Positions 27,927-37,857 of a stretch of 49,316 nt of DNA are shown piece by piece. The notes under the pieces were generated by a model. That model saw nothing but the letters and a program-made list of their open reading frames with translations, searched no databases and was not told the origin of the DNA. Each line of letters starts with the position of its first letter. The stretch's first letter is position 1. This stretch comes from Alphaproteobacteria bacterium. GTDB taxonomy: Bacteria; Pseudomonadota; Alphaproteobacteria; GCA-2731375. The stretch covers positions 1 to 49,316 of the forward strand of contig JAJFGG010000075.1 in assembly GCA_021776235.1 (NCBI GenBank), written 5' to 3'. The position numbers and the translations under genes are program-made.

Positions 27927-29222
27927 TCAGGACCGTTTGTCCAGGGGTAGAAAGGGCCGCTCGGTCGGGCCGGTGTACAATTGCCGCGGCCGGGTGATCT
28001 TCTGTGCGTTGTCCTCGATCATCTCGGTCCACTGGGCCACCCAACCCACCGTGCGGGCCAGGGCGAAAATCACCGTGAACATGGAGGTCGGGAAACCCAT
28101 GGCGCGGAGGATGATGCCGGAATAGAAATCCACATTGGGATACAGCTTGCGGTCGACGAAATAGGGATCGCTCAGGGCGATTTTTTCCAGCTCCATGGCC
28201 AGTTTCAACAGCGGGTCATTCACTCCCAGTTCCTGCAGCACTTCGTGGCAGCTGGCCTGCATGACCTTGGCGCGCGGGTCGTAGTTCTTGTAGACCCGGT
28301 GGCCAAAGCCCATGAGGCGGAAGTTGTCGTCGGGGTCCTTGGCCCGCTCCAACGCCCGGGGAATATTGTCAATATCGCCAATTTCGCCCAGCATGTTCAA
28401 CACCGCTTCGTTGGCGCCGCCATGGGCGGGCCCCCACAGCGAGGCGATGCCGGCGGCGATGCAGGCAAAGGGATTGGCGCCTGACGAACCGGCGGTCCGC
28501 ACCGTGGAGGTCGAGGCGTTCTGTTCGTGATCGGCGTGCAGGATCAGGATCCGGTCCATGGCCTTGGACAACACCGGATTGATCTCATAGGTCTCGCACG
28601 GCACCGAGAACATCAGATGCAGGAAGTCTTCCGCATAAGACAGGTCATTGCGCGGATACATGAACGGCTGGCCGATGGAATATTTGTAGGCCCAGGCCGC
28701 AATGGTCGGCATTTTCGCGATCAGACGATAAGAGGCGACCATGCGCTGATGCGGATCGTCAATATCCGTACTGTCATGATAAAAGGCCGACAGCGCACCG
28801 ACGACGCCGACCATAATGGCCATGGGATGGGCGTCCCTGCGGAAACCGCGATAAAATTGCGCCAATTGTTCGTGCACCATGGAATGATAGGTGATGGTGT
28901 GCACGAATTTTTCTTTCTGAGCGCGGTTCGGCAGTTCGCCGTTCAGCAACAGATAGCAGGTCTCCAAAAAGTCGCTTTGTTCCGCCAACTGGTCGATGGG
29001 ATAGCCGCGGTGCAGCAAAATACCTTCTTCGCCGTCAATAAATGTAATTTTGCTTTCACAGCTTGCCGTTGACGTGAAGCCGGGATCGTAGGTGAACTGG
29101 TCGGTCACGCCATACAATTTTCGAATATCGATGACATCGGGTCCCAAGGTACCGGACATAACCGGAAATTCCGTGCCCCGGTTCGTGCCGTCATTGCCAA
29201 GGGAAATTGTCTTTTTCGCCAT
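27927..29222 (-). CDS. gltA: Citrate synthase (type II)
   Basis: A 431-residue hexameric-type citrate synthase: a small N-terminal domain, [22 protein letters not shown] near 60-81, [19 protein letters not shown]-type active-site region, [13 protein letters not shown], and [15 protein letters not shown] near 310-325. The open frame extends to 29276, but ATG 29222 ([11 protein letters not shown]) is preceded by GGAGAG and is the natural start. First step of the TCA cycle. Monocistronic, with its own terminator. Confidence 0.96.
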   Translation of the reverse strand: MAKKTISLGNDGTNRGTEFPVMSGTLGPDVIDIRKLYGVTDQFTYDPGFTSTASCESKITFIDGEEGILLHRGYPIDQLAEQSDFLETCYLLLNGELPNRAQKEKFVHTITYHSMVHEQLAQFYRGFRRDAHPMAIMVGVVGALSAFYHDSTDIDDPHQRMVASYRLIAKMPTIAAWAYKYSIGQPFMYPRNDLSYAEDFLHLMFSVPCETYEINPVLSKAMDRILILHADHEQNASTSTVRTAGSSGANPFACIAAGIASLWGPAHGGANEAVLNMLGEIGDIDNIPRALERAKDPDDNFRLMGFGHRVYKNYDPRAKVMQASCHEVLQELGVNDPLLKLAMELEKIALSDPYFVDRKLYPNVDFYSGIILRAMGFPTSMFTVIFALARTVGWVAQWTEMIEDNAQKITRPRQLYTGPTERPFLPLDKRS

Positions 29223-29304
29223 GGAATCTCTCCAGTCTTTTGTGATTGGCCGGCTTGACGAACCCAGAGCCGGCATTATCGGTCATGCATTGGTTGCTGC
29301 CGCC

Positions 29305-29310
29305 ATTATA
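29305..29310 (-). promoter_or_regulatory. Candidate -10 box of gltA
   Basis: A perfect TATAAT on the minus strand, 83 bases upstream of the gltA start. No good -35 hexamer is found at 16-18 bases. A 7-bp inverted repeat (29249-29255 with 29268-29274) lies in the presumed leader. Confidence 0.35.
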
Positions 29311-29376
29311 GCGGAGGCAAAGCCAATAGCGTAGGGTGGATTTTGTCGCATGGAACAAAAAGTGAATTAGCAGTTC

Positions 29377-30777
29377 TTAGGCCATGTGGTCGCTGATGCG
29401 GTCCAGGCTCTCCTGGCGCCCCAGAAAAAACAAGACCTCGAATATCCCTGGCGAAGCATTTCGGCCCGTCAGGGCGGCGCGCAGGGGCTGGGCCAGTTTT
29501 CCCAGCTTCAGCCCCTCGGTTTCCGCCAGGTCGCGGACGGCAGCCGTCAAGGCGTCCAGATTCCATTCTGCAACGGATTGCAGGCAGACATGGGCGCTGG
29601 CCAGAAGGGCAGGGGCATCGCCCGTCAGCAGTCCGGCTGCTTTTTCCTCCATGGCCAGGGGGCGGCCTGCGACCAGGAATTGAGCTTTGTCGGCCAGGTC
29701 GATCAGGGTTTTGGCCCGCTCTTTCAGGGCCCCGATCGCCAGGGGCAGACGGTCCAGTTCGACCGGGCTCAAGTCCCGGTCCAGGCTATGCTGTAGCTGG
29801 GCCCCAAGCAGGCGGCACAGTTCGCCCTCGTCCATGCTGCGGATATAATGGCTGTTCAGGTTTTCCAACCGGGGAATATCGAAACGGGCCGCCGATTTGC
29901 CGACCCCATCCAGGTCAAACCAGGCAATGGCCTGCTCGCTTTCGATAATCTCGTCGTCGCCATGGCTCCAGCCCAGGCGCAACAGATAGTTTCGCAACGC
30001 GGCGGGCAGTATACCCATATCCCGATAGGCCTCGACCCCCAGGGCGCCGTGGCGTTTCGACAGCTTGGCGCCGTCGGCGCCGTGGATCAGCGGGATATGG
30101 GCGAAATGCGGCGCGGTCCAACCCATCAGGTCATAGATCTGCCGTTGGCGAATGGCGTTGGTCAGGTGGTCGTCACCGCGGATGATGTGGCTGATGGCCA
30201 TGTCATGATCGTCGACCACGACCGCCAGCATGTAGGTTGGGGTGCCATCGGCGCGCAGCAGCACCATGTCGTCCATCTCGGTGTTTTGTACCGTGACCTC
30301 GCCTTGCACCAGATCATTGATCACCGTGGCGCCGCTCTGCGGCGCTTTCAGACGGATCACCGGTGCCGCATCCTTTGGCGCTTCGTCTGGCGCGCGGTCG
30401 CGCCAGCGGCCATCATAGCGCAGGGAGCGCCCCTCGGCCTTGGCCGTCTCGCGCATTTCGGCCAATTCCGAGGGCGTACAATAGCAATGATAGGCCTTGC
30501 CGTCGGCCAGCAGTTGCCGGGCGATCTCGGCATGTCGGCCGGCGCGGGCGAATTGCGAGATGGGCTCGCCCTGCCAATCCAGGCCGAGCCAGTGCAACCC
30601 ATCCTGGATCGCCGCGACCGCCGCGTCGGTGGAGCGGGCCCGGTCCGTATCCTCGATGCGCAGCAGCATGTGGCCGCCATGGTGTTGGGCGAAAAGCCAA
30701 TTGAACAGTGCAGTGCGGGCGCCGCCAATATGCAGGAAGCCGGTGGGGGAAGGGGCAAAACGTGTGATCACTGACAT
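29377..30777 (-). CDS. gltX: Glutamyl-tRNA synthetase
   Basis: A 466-residue class I synthetase: HIGH-type motif HIGG in [18 protein letters not shown] near 10-27, zinc-region [12 protein letters not shown] near 105-116, KMSKS-type motif KLSKRHG near 237-243, and a helical anticodon-binding C terminus. It charges tRNA-Glu (a tRNA-Glu gene is at 40856) and possibly tRNA-Gln if GatCAB is present. Divergent from the small gene and comEC. Confidence 0.96.
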   Translation of the reverse strand: MSVITRFAPSPTGFLHIGGARTALFNWLFAQHHGGHMLLRIEDTDRARSTDAAVAAIQDGLHWLGLDWQGEPISQFARAGRHAEIARQLLADGKAYHCYCTPSELAEMRETAKAEGRSLRYDGRWRDRAPDEAPKDAAPVIRLKAPQSGATVINDLVQGEVTVQNTEMDDMVLLRADGTPTYMLAVVVDDHDMAISHIIRGDDHLTNAIRQRQIYDLMGWTAPHFAHIPLIHGADGAKLSKRHGALGVEAYRDMGILPAALRNYLLRLGWSHGDDEIIESEQAIAWFDLDGVGKSAARFDIPRLENLNSHYIRSMDEGELCRLLGAQLQHSLDRDLSPVELDRLPLAIGALKERAKTLIDLADKAQFLVAGRPLAMEEKAAGLLTGDAPALLASAHVCLQSVAEWNLDALTAAVRDLAETEGLKLGKLAQPLRAALTGRNASPGIFEVLFFLGRQESLDRISDHMA

Positions 30778-30794
30778 ACTTTTGAGTTCCGGAT

Positions 30795-30843
30795 TGTCGG
30801 CCTATGATGACGGGTGGCGTTATCTATCACATCGTTTTGGCGG
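30795..30843 (+). repeat. Copy A of a 49-bp direct repeat (comEC promoter and start)
   Basis: This segment matches 31301-31349 at 43 of 49 positions. It holds TATGAT (a good -10 box, 30803-30808) and, from GTG 30814, an in-frame MALSITSFWRR that parallels the ComEC N terminus MALSIASLWRR. In both copies a TTG-type hexamer lies 15 bases ahead of TATGAT. It overlaps the 5' leader of gltX. Confidence 0.75.
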
Positions 30844-30888
30844 AGGCCAACGGCGCGCCTGCGTCCGGGCGGCGCGAAAGGAGAACCT

Positions 30889-31167
30889 ATGAAAAAGGCG
30901 ATCATATTTGCGGTCCTGGTCGCGGTCGTCACCCCGGCCATGGCCCGAGATTTCGATACGGGCAAGATTCGCGCCCTGGAAAACCGCATCAGGCAGTTGG
31001 AACGGGCCACCCGCACCCAGGCACGAAACGCGGTTGCGGCCAGCGATATCACGATCCTGGCCGGAAAGATCGATATCCTGACCCGCCGCAACCTGGCCCT
31101 GCAGAACCAGGTTCTTGAATTGCTGGAGCGGATCAAAAGGCTCGAAACGGCCCAGCATTTACAATAG
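30889..31167 (+). CDS. Small exported coiled-coil protein
   Basis: A 92-residue protein I do not recognise. It has a signal peptide (MKKAIIFAVLVAVVTPAMA, cleavage before RDF) and then a heptad-rich helix from about residue 25 to the end (leucine/isoleucine at coiled-coil spacing, many Arg, Glu, Asn). ATG 30889 has AAAGGAG five to eleven bases upstream. The frame is open back to GTG 30814 inside repeat A, which would add a 25-residue ComEC-like leader. Likely periplasmic; role unknown. Confidence 0.65.
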   Translation: MKKAIIFAVLVAVVTPAMARDFDTGKIRALENRIRQLERATRTQARNAVAASDITILAGKIDILTRRNLALQNQVLELLERIKRLETAQHLQ

Positions 31168-31300
31168 CTCCGACATGCGTTAGCGGGCGGTCTGCGGTCC
31201 TTTGGACGCGCGCTGTAGAGTACCGGGAACGGAATTGTCTGCCCAGGCGATGCCTTGCTGTTAGCACCATGCTGGCGAACCGGGGTGTTGGCGTCCCGAA

Positions 31301-31349
31301 TGTCGGCCTATGATGAGAGGTGGCCTTATCAATCGCATCGCTTTGGCGG
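31301..31349 (+). repeat. Copy B of the 49-bp direct repeat
   Basis: Second copy, 506 bases from copy A. TATGAT (31309-31314) is followed by GTG 31320, the comEC start, and its first ten codons. Differences between copies include two silent and two amino-acid-changing codons in the shared reading frame. The 130 bases between the small gene and this copy hold nothing recognisable. Confidence 0.75.
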
Positions 31350-33449
31350 CGCCCGGCGGACCGCCTCGGGCTGGCCTTTCTGGCGGAGCGTGAGCGCTGG
31401 CCGTTGTGGTTGCCCGTATTTCTGGCGGTCGGCATCGCGCTTTATTTTTCTCTGCCTAAAGAGCCGGCCTGGTACCTGGGCCCGGGCGCGGCCGCGGCCT
31501 TGGCCTGCGCCGCCTGGCTGTCGCGCCGCCACGGCTATGCTCTGTTGGCGCTTTTGGCCGGATTGGCCGTGGCGCTGGGCTTCTGGGCCGCCCAGGATCG
31601 CAGTGCCCGGGTCGCCGGCCCGATCGTCGCGGGTAAATTGGGTCCCGTGAGTTTGACCGGCACCATTGCCCGGATCGAGACCCGCCCCTATGGCCTGCGC
31701 CTGTCACTACGGGACAGCCTGATTGCCAATCGGCCTGACTGGCGGCCGCCCCACCTGGTCCGGCTTAGCCTGCGTTTCAAGGAGCAACCGGTTCTGGGGG
31801 TCGGCGACCGGGTGCAGTTGCGCGCCGTGCTGATGGCGCCGGCCGGACCGGCGGCGCCGGGGGCCTATGATTTCGCCCGCGCCGCCTGGTTCAAGCGGAT
31901 CGGCGCCGTCGGCTATGGCGTATCGCGGCCCCAGGTCATCCAGCCAGCGGCGCGGGATGGTTTCGCCACCTTTGGCGAACGCATCGGCGTCTGGCGGCAC
32001 GCTTTGGCCCGGCATCTGCGGGCCTCGTTGCCGGGCGAGGTCGGGGCCGTGGCAGCGGCCCTGATGACCGGCGACCGGGGGGCCATATCAGAGCCCACTA
32101 TGCAGGCCCTGCGCGATGCCGGTCTGGCCCATTTGCTGGCCATATCGGGTTTGCATGTGGGCCTGATTGGCGGTTGGCTGTTCTTTGCCCTGCGCTTTCT
32201 GCTGGCCCTGGTGCCGCCACTGGCCCTGCGCGCGCCGATCAAGAAATGGGCCGCGGCGACCGCCCTGATCGGCGCCTTTGCGTACATGCTGCTGACCGGG
32301 AGCACGGTGCCGACGCAGCGGGCCTTCATGATGCTGGGCCTGATGATGCTCGCCGTCATGCTGGATCGGGTCGCCATTTCCTTCCGTCTGCTGGCCTGGG
32401 CCGCGGTAGTGGTTCTGCTCTGGGCACCGGAAAACCTGCTTTCGGTCAGTTTCCAAATGTCCTTCGCCGCCGTGGTGGGATTGATCGCGATCTATGAGGG
32501 CCTGGGGCCGGTCATGGTGCGGTGGCGCGCGGACCGGGGACTGGGCAAACGGTTGTCGCTGTATCTGGGCGCGGTCCTGTTGACCACCCTGGTGGCCAGC
32601 GTGGCAACGTCCCCTTATGCCCTGTTTCATTTCAATCGCGTCGCCATGTATGGCCTGGCCGCCAATCTATTGGCCGTGCCCTTGACCGCCCTGTGGGTGA
32701 TGCCGTGGGCCCTGGCTGCTTATCTGCTGTTGCCTTTCGGCTGGGAACAACTGGCGCTTGTGCCCATGAGCTATGGCATCCAGGCGGTTTTGCGGGTCGC
32801 CCATACAGTGGCGGCCTGGCCCGGGGCGGTGACCCTGGTGCCGGCTTTTTCTGTTTTTGCGCTCTCGGCAATGACCCTGGGCGGATTGTGGTTGTGCCTA
32901 TGGCGGGGCAGATGGCGGTACGGCGGCGTGTTGGCCATGGCTCTCGGCGTGGCCTTGGCGACGATGGGCGATCCGCCGGACATATTGATCGATGGCCGGG
33001 GCAAGGCCATGGCGGCGCGCCTGCCCGATGGCAAGGTTCTGGTCGCCGCGCCCTATCGCCGCAAGAACATTGTCCTGTCGACCTGGTTGCGCCGATGGGG
33101 GGCGGACGAACCGGTCAAGGACGACCGCATTATGCGCTGTGACCGGCTGGGATGCGTCCTGGAGCATGCGGGCCGCGCGGTGGGCTTCGCCAGGGACGCC
33201 AGGGCTCTGGAGGATGATTGCCGCCTTGCCGATCTGGTTCTTTCGGCGGTGCCGGTGCGTTTTAAATGTCCATCGGCGCAAGTGGTGGTTGATCGCTTTG
33301 ACCTATGGCGGCGCGGCGCCGTCGCCGTGCGTTGGCGGGACGGTGTGATCAGCGTTGAAGGTGCCAATGATGATCGGGGCAATCGACCCTGGAGCCGCCC
33401 CAGGGGCCATAAATCCAGTGATAAGGGCCCGGCCCGTACAGCGCCATGA
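31320..33449 (+). CDS. comEC: ComEC/Rec2-family membrane protein
   Basis: A 709-residue polytopic protein: N-terminal helices and a DUF4131-like extracellular domain (about 100-210), then the Competence domain with the diagnostic HLLAISGLHVGLIGG near residues 264-278 and about eight helices up to about 540. The remaining 170 residues show no metallo-beta-lactamase histidine motif, as in many alphaproteobacterial versions. ComEC moves single-stranded DNA across the inner membrane; whether this strain is competent cannot be judged. GTG start inside repeat B. Confidence 0.88.
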   Translation: MALSIASLWRRPADRLGLAFLAERERWPLWLPVFLAVGIALYFSLPKEPAWYLGPGAAAALACAAWLSRRHGYALLALLAGLAVALGFWAAQDRSARVAGPIVAGKLGPVSLTGTIARIETRPYGLRLSLRDSLIANRPDWRPPHLVRLSLRFKEQPVLGVGDRVQLRAVLMAPAGPAAPGAYDFARAAWFKRIGAVGYGVSRPQVIQPAARDGFATFGERIGVWRHALARHLRASLPGEVGAVAAALMTGDRGAISEPTMQALRDAGLAHLLAISGLHVGLIGGWLFFALRFLLALVPPLALRAPIKKWAAATALIGAFAYMLLTGSTVPTQRAFMMLGLMMLAVMLDRVAISFRLLAWAAVVVLLWAPENLLSVSFQMSFAAVVGLIAIYEGLGPVMVRWRADRGLGKRLSLYLGAVLLTTLVASVATSPYALFHFNRVAMYGLAANLLAVPLTALWVMPWALAAYLLLPFGWEQLALVPMSYGIQAVLRVAHTVAAWPGAVTLVPAFSVFALSAMTLGGLWLCLWRGRWRYGGVLAMALGVALATMGDPPDILIDGRGKAMAARLPDGKVLVAAPYRRKNIVLSTWLRRWGADEPVKDDRIMRCDRLGCVLEHAGRAVGFARDARALEDDCRLADLVLSAVPVRFKCPSAQVVVDRFDLWRRGAVAVRWRDGVISVEGANDDRGNRPWSRPRGHKSSDKGPARTAP

Positions 33450-33594
33450 TGCGATGGGCATTGCGCGTCAACGATGTTGTCCATTCCTAACAGCATGCTT
33501 GCGTTGCAGGAAGATAGTTGAATAGGATCAAAACTGGATACGACGGAAAAGCACGGAATTTTAGATATTTTCAGCAGATGAAAAGGTAACAATC

Positions 33595-34362
33595 GTGAGC
33601 CACCAAGACACCGGTTCTTGGACCTATAGGACGTTTCTTGCTGGCCTGTTATCCGTTTTGACAATGTCAATGGCTACAGCCGCGGGCGCGGAGGAAAACG
33701 CGTCCAATCCGTTAGCTGCCGTGAACAACACGGATATACGATGGCAATATACCGAAGGTGACCTTGAGGATAAGCATCGCCTCTTTATTGATGGCGCCTA
33801 TATGATTAAGCCAAAGTTGAAGCTGAAATACGAGCTTCATTATGTTGAAACAGATCTGACCGGCGAAGACGAACATGATTTTGAGAAAGTCGTCATTAAG
33901 CCGATCTACTTTCCCTATGAAACAAAACTTAATGACGATTGGGGGCTGCGTGCCGCCATCGGGTTTGATTTGATCGTTGAGTTTGGCAATGATGACAAGG
34001 GTATTGGCATTGATGCCGACCAAATCGGGCCTTTCGGCGGTTTCGCCTTCGCCAATTTATCATCCGGCCTGGTACTGATTCCATTGTTGCAACAATTTTT
34101 GTCCTACAGCGGTGACACCGACGTCAACCAAACCGCATTGCGGTTGATCGCGTTACAGCCGTTTGGTAAGGGAAATTGGTTTAAGTTAGACGCAAAAATT
34201 CCCTACGATTGGGAGAATGAATTTTGGGTCCCGACCGCTGAAGTGCAGCTTGGCCATAACTTTGGGCCCAAATGGGCCATCTTTGTTGATGGTCTGGCGG
34301 GCCTGGGCGGTGATCGTTTATTCGATGCCGGTATTGGTCTGGGCCTGCGCCGCAAATTCTAA
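33595..34362 (+). CDS. Predicted outer-membrane beta-barrel protein of unknown function
   Basis: A 255-residue protein I cannot name. A signal peptide is visible (hydrophobic 13-30, cleavage near AAGAEEN). The mature part is rich in alternating polar/aromatic strands (RLFIDGAYMIKPKLKLKYELHYV, WGLRAAIGFDLIVEF, WAIFVDGLAGLGG) and ends in GLGLRRKF with a C-terminal phenylalanine, the usual signal for BamA insertion. GTG 33595 follows a weak AAAAGG site. It is less G+C-rich than its neighbours. Convergent with lexA, 15 bases apart. Confidence 0.6.
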   Translation: MSHQDTGSWTYRTFLAGLLSVLTMSMATAAGAEENASNPLAAVNNTDIRWQYTEGDLEDKHRLFIDGAYMIKPKLKLKYELHYVETDLTGEDEHDFEKVVIKPIYFPYETKLNDDWGLRAAIGFDLIVEFGNDDKGIGIDADQIGPFGGFAFANLSSGLVLIPLLQQFLSYSGDTDVNQTALRLIALQPFGKGNWFKLDAKIPYDWENEFWVPTAEVQLGHNFGPKWAIFVDGLAGLGGDRLFDAGIGLGLRRKF

Positions 34363-34377
34363 ACGACCGGAAGTGCC

Positions 34378-35064
34378 CTAGTATTGCCGAAGCAGGCCAA
34401 TCAGTTCGCCCTGTATCTTGACCCGGTCCGGGGGGAAAATCCTGGTTTCATAGCTTTGATTGGCGGGTTCCAGGGCGACGGAATTACCCTTGCGGCGCAG
34501 GCGTTTCAGGGTTGCCTCGTTATCATCGATCAGGGCCACGACAATGGCGCCGTTTTCGGCGTTGTCACTGCGTTTCAGTATGACCGTATCGCCATCCAGG
34601 ATGCCCACGTCAATCATCGAATCGCCGGCGACTTCCAGGGCGAAATGTTCACCGCGGGCCAGCATGCCCCGGGGCACGTCAACAAAACTTGAGGGGTCGC
34701 GCAGGGCTTCGATCGGTGTGCCCGCGGCAATGCGGCCATAGAGCGGCATGGAAACGATCTCATCGGAATCCGGCGACGGACGCGAACCCGCCGCACTGAA
34801 TTCGCCCTGAATTACATTGGCTGCCAGCTTTTGCCCGCCGGGAAGGACCGATTCCGGCAGTTTCAGCACCTCCAGCGCCCGGGCCCGGTGGGGCAGGCGG
34901 CGTATGAAGCTGCGTTCTTCCAGGGCGGTAATCAGGCGATGAATACCGGATTTTGATTTTAGGTTCAGTGCGTCCTTCATCTCGTCAAACGAGGGCGAAA
35001 TGCCGTTCTGACGAATATGGGTATGGATAAAGGTGAGAAGTTCGTGTTGTTTTCGCGTTAACAT
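34378..35064 (-). CDS. lexA: LexA repressor
   Basis: A 228-residue SOS repressor: N-terminal winged helix ([37 protein letters not shown], 1-66), linker, autocleavage site A114-G115 in [11 protein letters not shown], and catalytic dyad S149 (GDSM) and K187 (TLKRL). RecA filaments trigger self-cleavage. It is probably autoregulated by the boxes at 35146-35185. Confidence 0.97.
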   Translation of the reverse strand: MLTRKQHELLTFIHTHIRQNGISPSFDEMKDALNLKSKSGIHRLITALEERSFIRRLPHRARALEVLKLPESVLPGGQKLAANVIQGEFSAAGSRPSPDSDEIVSMPLYGRIAAGTPIEALRDPSSFVDVPRGMLARGEHFALEVAGDSMIDVGILDGDTVILKRSDNAENGAIVVALIDDNEATLKRLRRKGNSVALEPANQSYETRIFPPDRVKIQGELIGLLRQY

Positions 35065-35145
35065 TGATAACCCACTCCCTCAGGCCGCTGCATTTCGCTA
35101 GTTTTGCCAGGCCGATGTGCAACCGCTTAATGGTAGCATCGTCCA

Positions 35146-35160
35146 GAACAAAAGCGCAAC
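35146..35160 (-). promoter_or_regulatory. Degenerate LexA box
   Basis: Minus strand GTTGCGCTTTTGTTC, one mismatch from GTTC-N7-GTTC, 82 bases upstream of the lexA start. With the perfect box next to it this makes a two-operator arrangement. Confidence 0.5.
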
Positions 35161-35170
35161 TTATGCTTAT

Positions 35171-35185
35171 GTTCTAGTTTGGTTC
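35171..35185 (+). promoter_or_regulatory. LexA box (alphaproteobacterial SOS operator)
   Basis: GTTCTAGTTTGGTTC is a perfect GTTC-N7-GTTC direct repeat, the known LexA target in alphaproteobacteria. It is 107 bases upstream of the lexA start and fits autorepression. Confidence 0.85.
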
Positions 35186-35208
35186 TCGATTATGGTCAAG
35201 AAAAATGT

Positions 35209-35237
35209 CGCCCTGTGGATAAATTATCCACAGGGCG
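35209..35237 (-). terminator. Perfect palindrome: moeA terminator holding two DnaA boxes
   Basis: A 13-bp perfect inverted repeat (35209-35221 with 35225-35237, three-base loop) lies 28 bases beyond the moeA stop. On the minus strand it is followed by ACATTTTTCTT, so it can act as the terminator of the trp-moa-moe genes. Its core is TGTGGATAA (35214-35222), one base, TTATCCACA (35224-35232): two consensus DnaA boxes head to head. Confidence 0.7.
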
Positions 35238-35264
35238 CGTTATGAGCGGGCGTATGGGCCGGCG

Positions 35265-36476
35265 TCAGATGCCGCTGTTTTCGCTGCTCAACGGCAGAAT
35301 TTCGACCCTGTCACCCATTTTGGCCGGTTCCGCATGAGGCGGGCGCAGGACCAGACAATCGGCCTGCGCCAGGCGTGACAACATGGAACTGTCCTGTTTT
35401 TCGAATGGTGTGACGATGTTTTCGCCAGTCCCATCGAAGCTGCTTTTGGCCCGCAGATAGTCCTGGCGTTGGTCGTTGGCGGGCAGGTCGCGCCCCAGGC
35501 GCGCGGTCAGGCTGTTGGCATGGGGGTCCAGGCCCAGCATGGCCCGGATGGCCGGTCGCAGATAGACGATGCCGCAAACCAGGGAAGAGACCGGGTTGCC
35601 CGGCATGCCCATCATGGGGGTATCGCCAATGGCGCCGAACAGCAGGGGCTTGCCGGGGCGCATGGCGATGCGCCAGAAATTCAGATCCAGGCCGTCCTGG
35701 CCCAGGACCTTGCGCACCAGGTCATGATCGCCGACCGAGGCGCCGCCCATGGTGACCAGCATATCGGTGCCGCGGGCGCCCGCGGCCAGGGCGCGCAGAG
35801 AGCCCTCGTCGTCGCTGGCGATGCCCAGGTCAATGGCCTCGCCCCCCGATGCCTTGATCAGGCCCATCAGGGCGATGGTGTTGGAACTGATAATCTGGTT
35901 CGCCGCCACGGGGTCGCCGGGACGGACAATTTCGTCGCCGGTGGCCAGCAGGGCAATGCGTGGGCGCCGGGTCACGGTCAGCCAGGGCACGTTCATGGCC
36001 GCGGCCAGGCCGACGTCACGGGCCGACAGTACCCGGTTCGCCGCGATGCCCACATCGCCAAGGCGAAAATCCAATCCGGCCGGCCGGATGAAACGGCCCT
36101 GGACGCTGGCCTCGGTCATGGTGATTTGTGCGCCCGAGGCTTCGGTATCTTCCTGAATGACGATGGCATCGGCGCCCCTCGGTACCGGTGCGCCGGTAAA
36201 AATGCGGACCGTCTGCCCCGGCCCGACGCTGCCGTCAAAGGCCTGTCCGGCGGCGGATTCGCCGATCTGTGTCAGCGTGACCGGTACCGAGCCCATATCC
36301 TCGGCCCGCACCGCATAACCATCCATGGCCGAGACGTCGCTGGGCGGTTGGGTCACCCGGGCCACCACGTCGCGGGCCAGAACCCGGCCATGGGCGGCGG
36401 CCAGGTTGATGGTTTCGGTTGGCATTGTGCGCACCCCTTTCAGGATGCGTTGCAGCGCTTCGGCGACTGAGATCAT
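35265..36476 (-). CDS. moeA: Molybdopterin molybdenumtransferase
   Basis: A 403-residue MoeA: SVAEALQRIL at the N terminus, VSAMDGYAVRAEDM near 48-61, MGGASVGDHDLV near 230-241, MRPGKPLLFG near 262-271 and GMPGNPVSSLV. It inserts molybdate into adenylylated molybdopterin. With moaC upstream it supplies cofactor for enzymes such as the molybdoenzyme at 2446-6718. Last gene before the palindromic terminator. Confidence 0.96.
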   Translation of the reverse strand: MISVAEALQRILKGVRTMPTETINLAAAHGRVLARDVVARVTQPPSDVSAMDGYAVRAEDMGSVPVTLTQIGESAAGQAFDGSVGPGQTVRIFTGAPVPRGADAIVIQEDTEASGAQITMTEASVQGRFIRPAGLDFRLGDVGIAANRVLSARDVGLAAAMNVPWLTVTRRPRIALLATGDEIVRPGDPVAANQIISSNTIALMGLIKASGGEAIDLGIASDDEGSLRALAAGARGTDMLVTMGGASVGDHDLVRKVLGQDGLDLNFWRIAMRPGKPLLFGAIGDTPMMGMPGNPVSSLVCGIVYLRPAIRAMLGLDPHANSLTARLGRDLPANDQRQDYLRAKSSFDGTGENIVTPFEKQDSSMLSRLAQADCLVLRPPHAEPAKMGDRVEILPLSSENSGI

Positions 36477-36541
36477 TTTATGGTCCGCATTTCATGGTCC
36501 GCGTTTTGGGGCCGGCATCATGCATCGCCTGATTTCCCTGC

Positions 36542-37018
36542 TCAGCCGGCGTCGTAGGGGCCGGATTTGCCGCCCGATTTGTGGATCAGGCGGACATCGG
36601 TCATTTGCATGCCGCGGTCCACCGCCTTGCACATATCGTATATGGTCAGGCCGGCGACGCTGACCGCGGTCAGGGCCTCCATCTCGACCCCGGTGCGGCC
36701 GCTTAACTTCACCTCGGCCTCGATCTCGACGCAACTGGCCCCCTCGTCACAGGATAGCTGCAGGCTGACAGAGGATAATTGCAGGGGATGGCACAACGGG
36801 ATCAGCTCGGCGGTACGCTTCGCCGCCATGATACCGGCCAGGCGCGCGACGCCCAGGACATCGCCCTTGGCCATGGCGCCGTCGCGGATCAGGGCCAGGG
36901 TTTCGGGCGCCATTGCCACCCGCCCGGCCGCCCGTGCGATCCGTTGGCTCACGGCCTTGTCACCCACGTCAACCATGTGGGCATTTCCCAGCGCATCAAA
37001 ATGGGTCAGTTCGGCCAT
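36542..37018 (-). CDS. moaC: Cyclic pyranopterin monophosphate synthase
   Basis: A 158-residue Moa[33 protein letters not shown] near 75-89, [31 protein letters not shown] near 108-138, and HKSGGKSG near the end. First steps of molybdopterin synthesis with MoaA. ATG 37018 (MAELTHFD) is preferred over the longer arginine-rich frame from 37057, which overlaps trpC; GGGAGG is 11 bases upstream. Confidence 0.96.
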   Translation of the reverse strand: MAELTHFDALGNAHMVDVGDKAVSQRIARAAGRVAMAPETLALIRDGAMAKGDVLGVARLAGIMAAKRTAELIPLCHPLQLSSVSLQLSCDEGASCVEIEAEVKLSGRTGVEMEALTAVSVAGLTIYDMCKAVDRGMQMTDVRLIHKSGGKSGPYDAG

Positions 37019-37022
37019 GCTT

Positions 37023-37850
37023 TCAGGTTCCTCCCGCCGCCGCCGTCGTCCGGCCATCGCCCGGTTGCAGCAGCTGCCGCACCGCTACCTCCACATCGCC
37101 CTGGCGCATCAGGGATTCGCCTACCAGAAAGCAATGACAGCCCGCCTTGGCCATGCGCGCCAGATCGTCATTGCTGTTCAGGCCGCTTTCGCTGACCCCC
37201 AGAACATCACCGGGCAGCCGCGCCGCCAGGTTTTCCGTGGTGGCCAGGTCCGTGGACATGGTTTTCAGGTTGCGGTTGTTGATGCCGATAAGCCGGCTTT
37301 GCAGTTTAAGGGCCCGGGCCAGTTCGTCCCCGTCATGCACTTCAACCAGCACGTCCATGCCCCAGAACCGGGCTGCCGCTTCCATCTCGCGGGCCTCGTC
37401 ATCGCCAAGGGCGGCCATGATCAGCAATATGCAATCGGCGCCCAGGGCCCGGGCCTCGGCCACCTGGTAGATCTCCAGCATGAAATCCTTGCGCAGCACG
37501 GGCAGTTCCACCGCCGCCCGTGCCTGGCCCAGAAAGTCGTCATGGCCCTGAAAATACGGCTCGTCCGTCAAGACGGACAGGCAACTGGCGCCGCCGCGGG
37601 CATAGGCCCGGGCCAGGGCGGCGGGGTCGAAGTCGGCCCTGATCAATCCCTTGGAGGGCGAGGCTTTCTTGATCTCGGCGATCAGGGCGTGGCGGCCGTC
37701 GTTCACGGCCGCGCGCAGGGCGTTGGCGAAACCGCGGACCGGCGCCGCCGCCTTTGCCGCCGCCTCGACCTGGGCCAGGGGCCGTTCGGCCTTGCTGGCC
37801 TTGATATGATGCCGTTTATCGGCGCAGATGCGCTCCAGGATGTCACTCAT
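37023..37850 (-). CDS. trpC: Indole-3-glycerol phosphate synthase
   Basis: A 275-residue TIM barrel: [23 protein letters not shown] near 53-75, [22 protein letters not shown], and [19 protein letters not shown] and VSESGL in order. Tryptophan pathway step after TrpD and TrpF. A 7-base gap from trpD and 4 bases before the moaC start show one transcription unit. Confidence 0.96.
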   Translation of the reverse strand: MSDILERICADKRHHIKASKAERPLAQVEAAAKAAAPVRGFANALRAAVNDGRHALIAEIKKASPSKGLIRADFDPAALARAYARGGASCLSVLTDEPYFQGHDDFLGQARAAVELPVLRKDFMLEIYQVAEARALGADCILLIMAALGDDEAREMEAAARFWGMDVLVEVHDGDELARALKLQSRLIGINNRNLKTMSTDLATTENLAARLPGDVLGVSESGLNSNDDLARMAKAGCHCFLVGESLMRQGDVEVAVRQLLQPGDGRTTAAAGGT

Positions 37851-37857
37851 TTGGGGC

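Noticed and set aside
31750-33449. Metallo-beta-lactamase domain at the ComEC C terminus
   Set aside because: No HxHxDH-type motif is visible in the last 170 residues.
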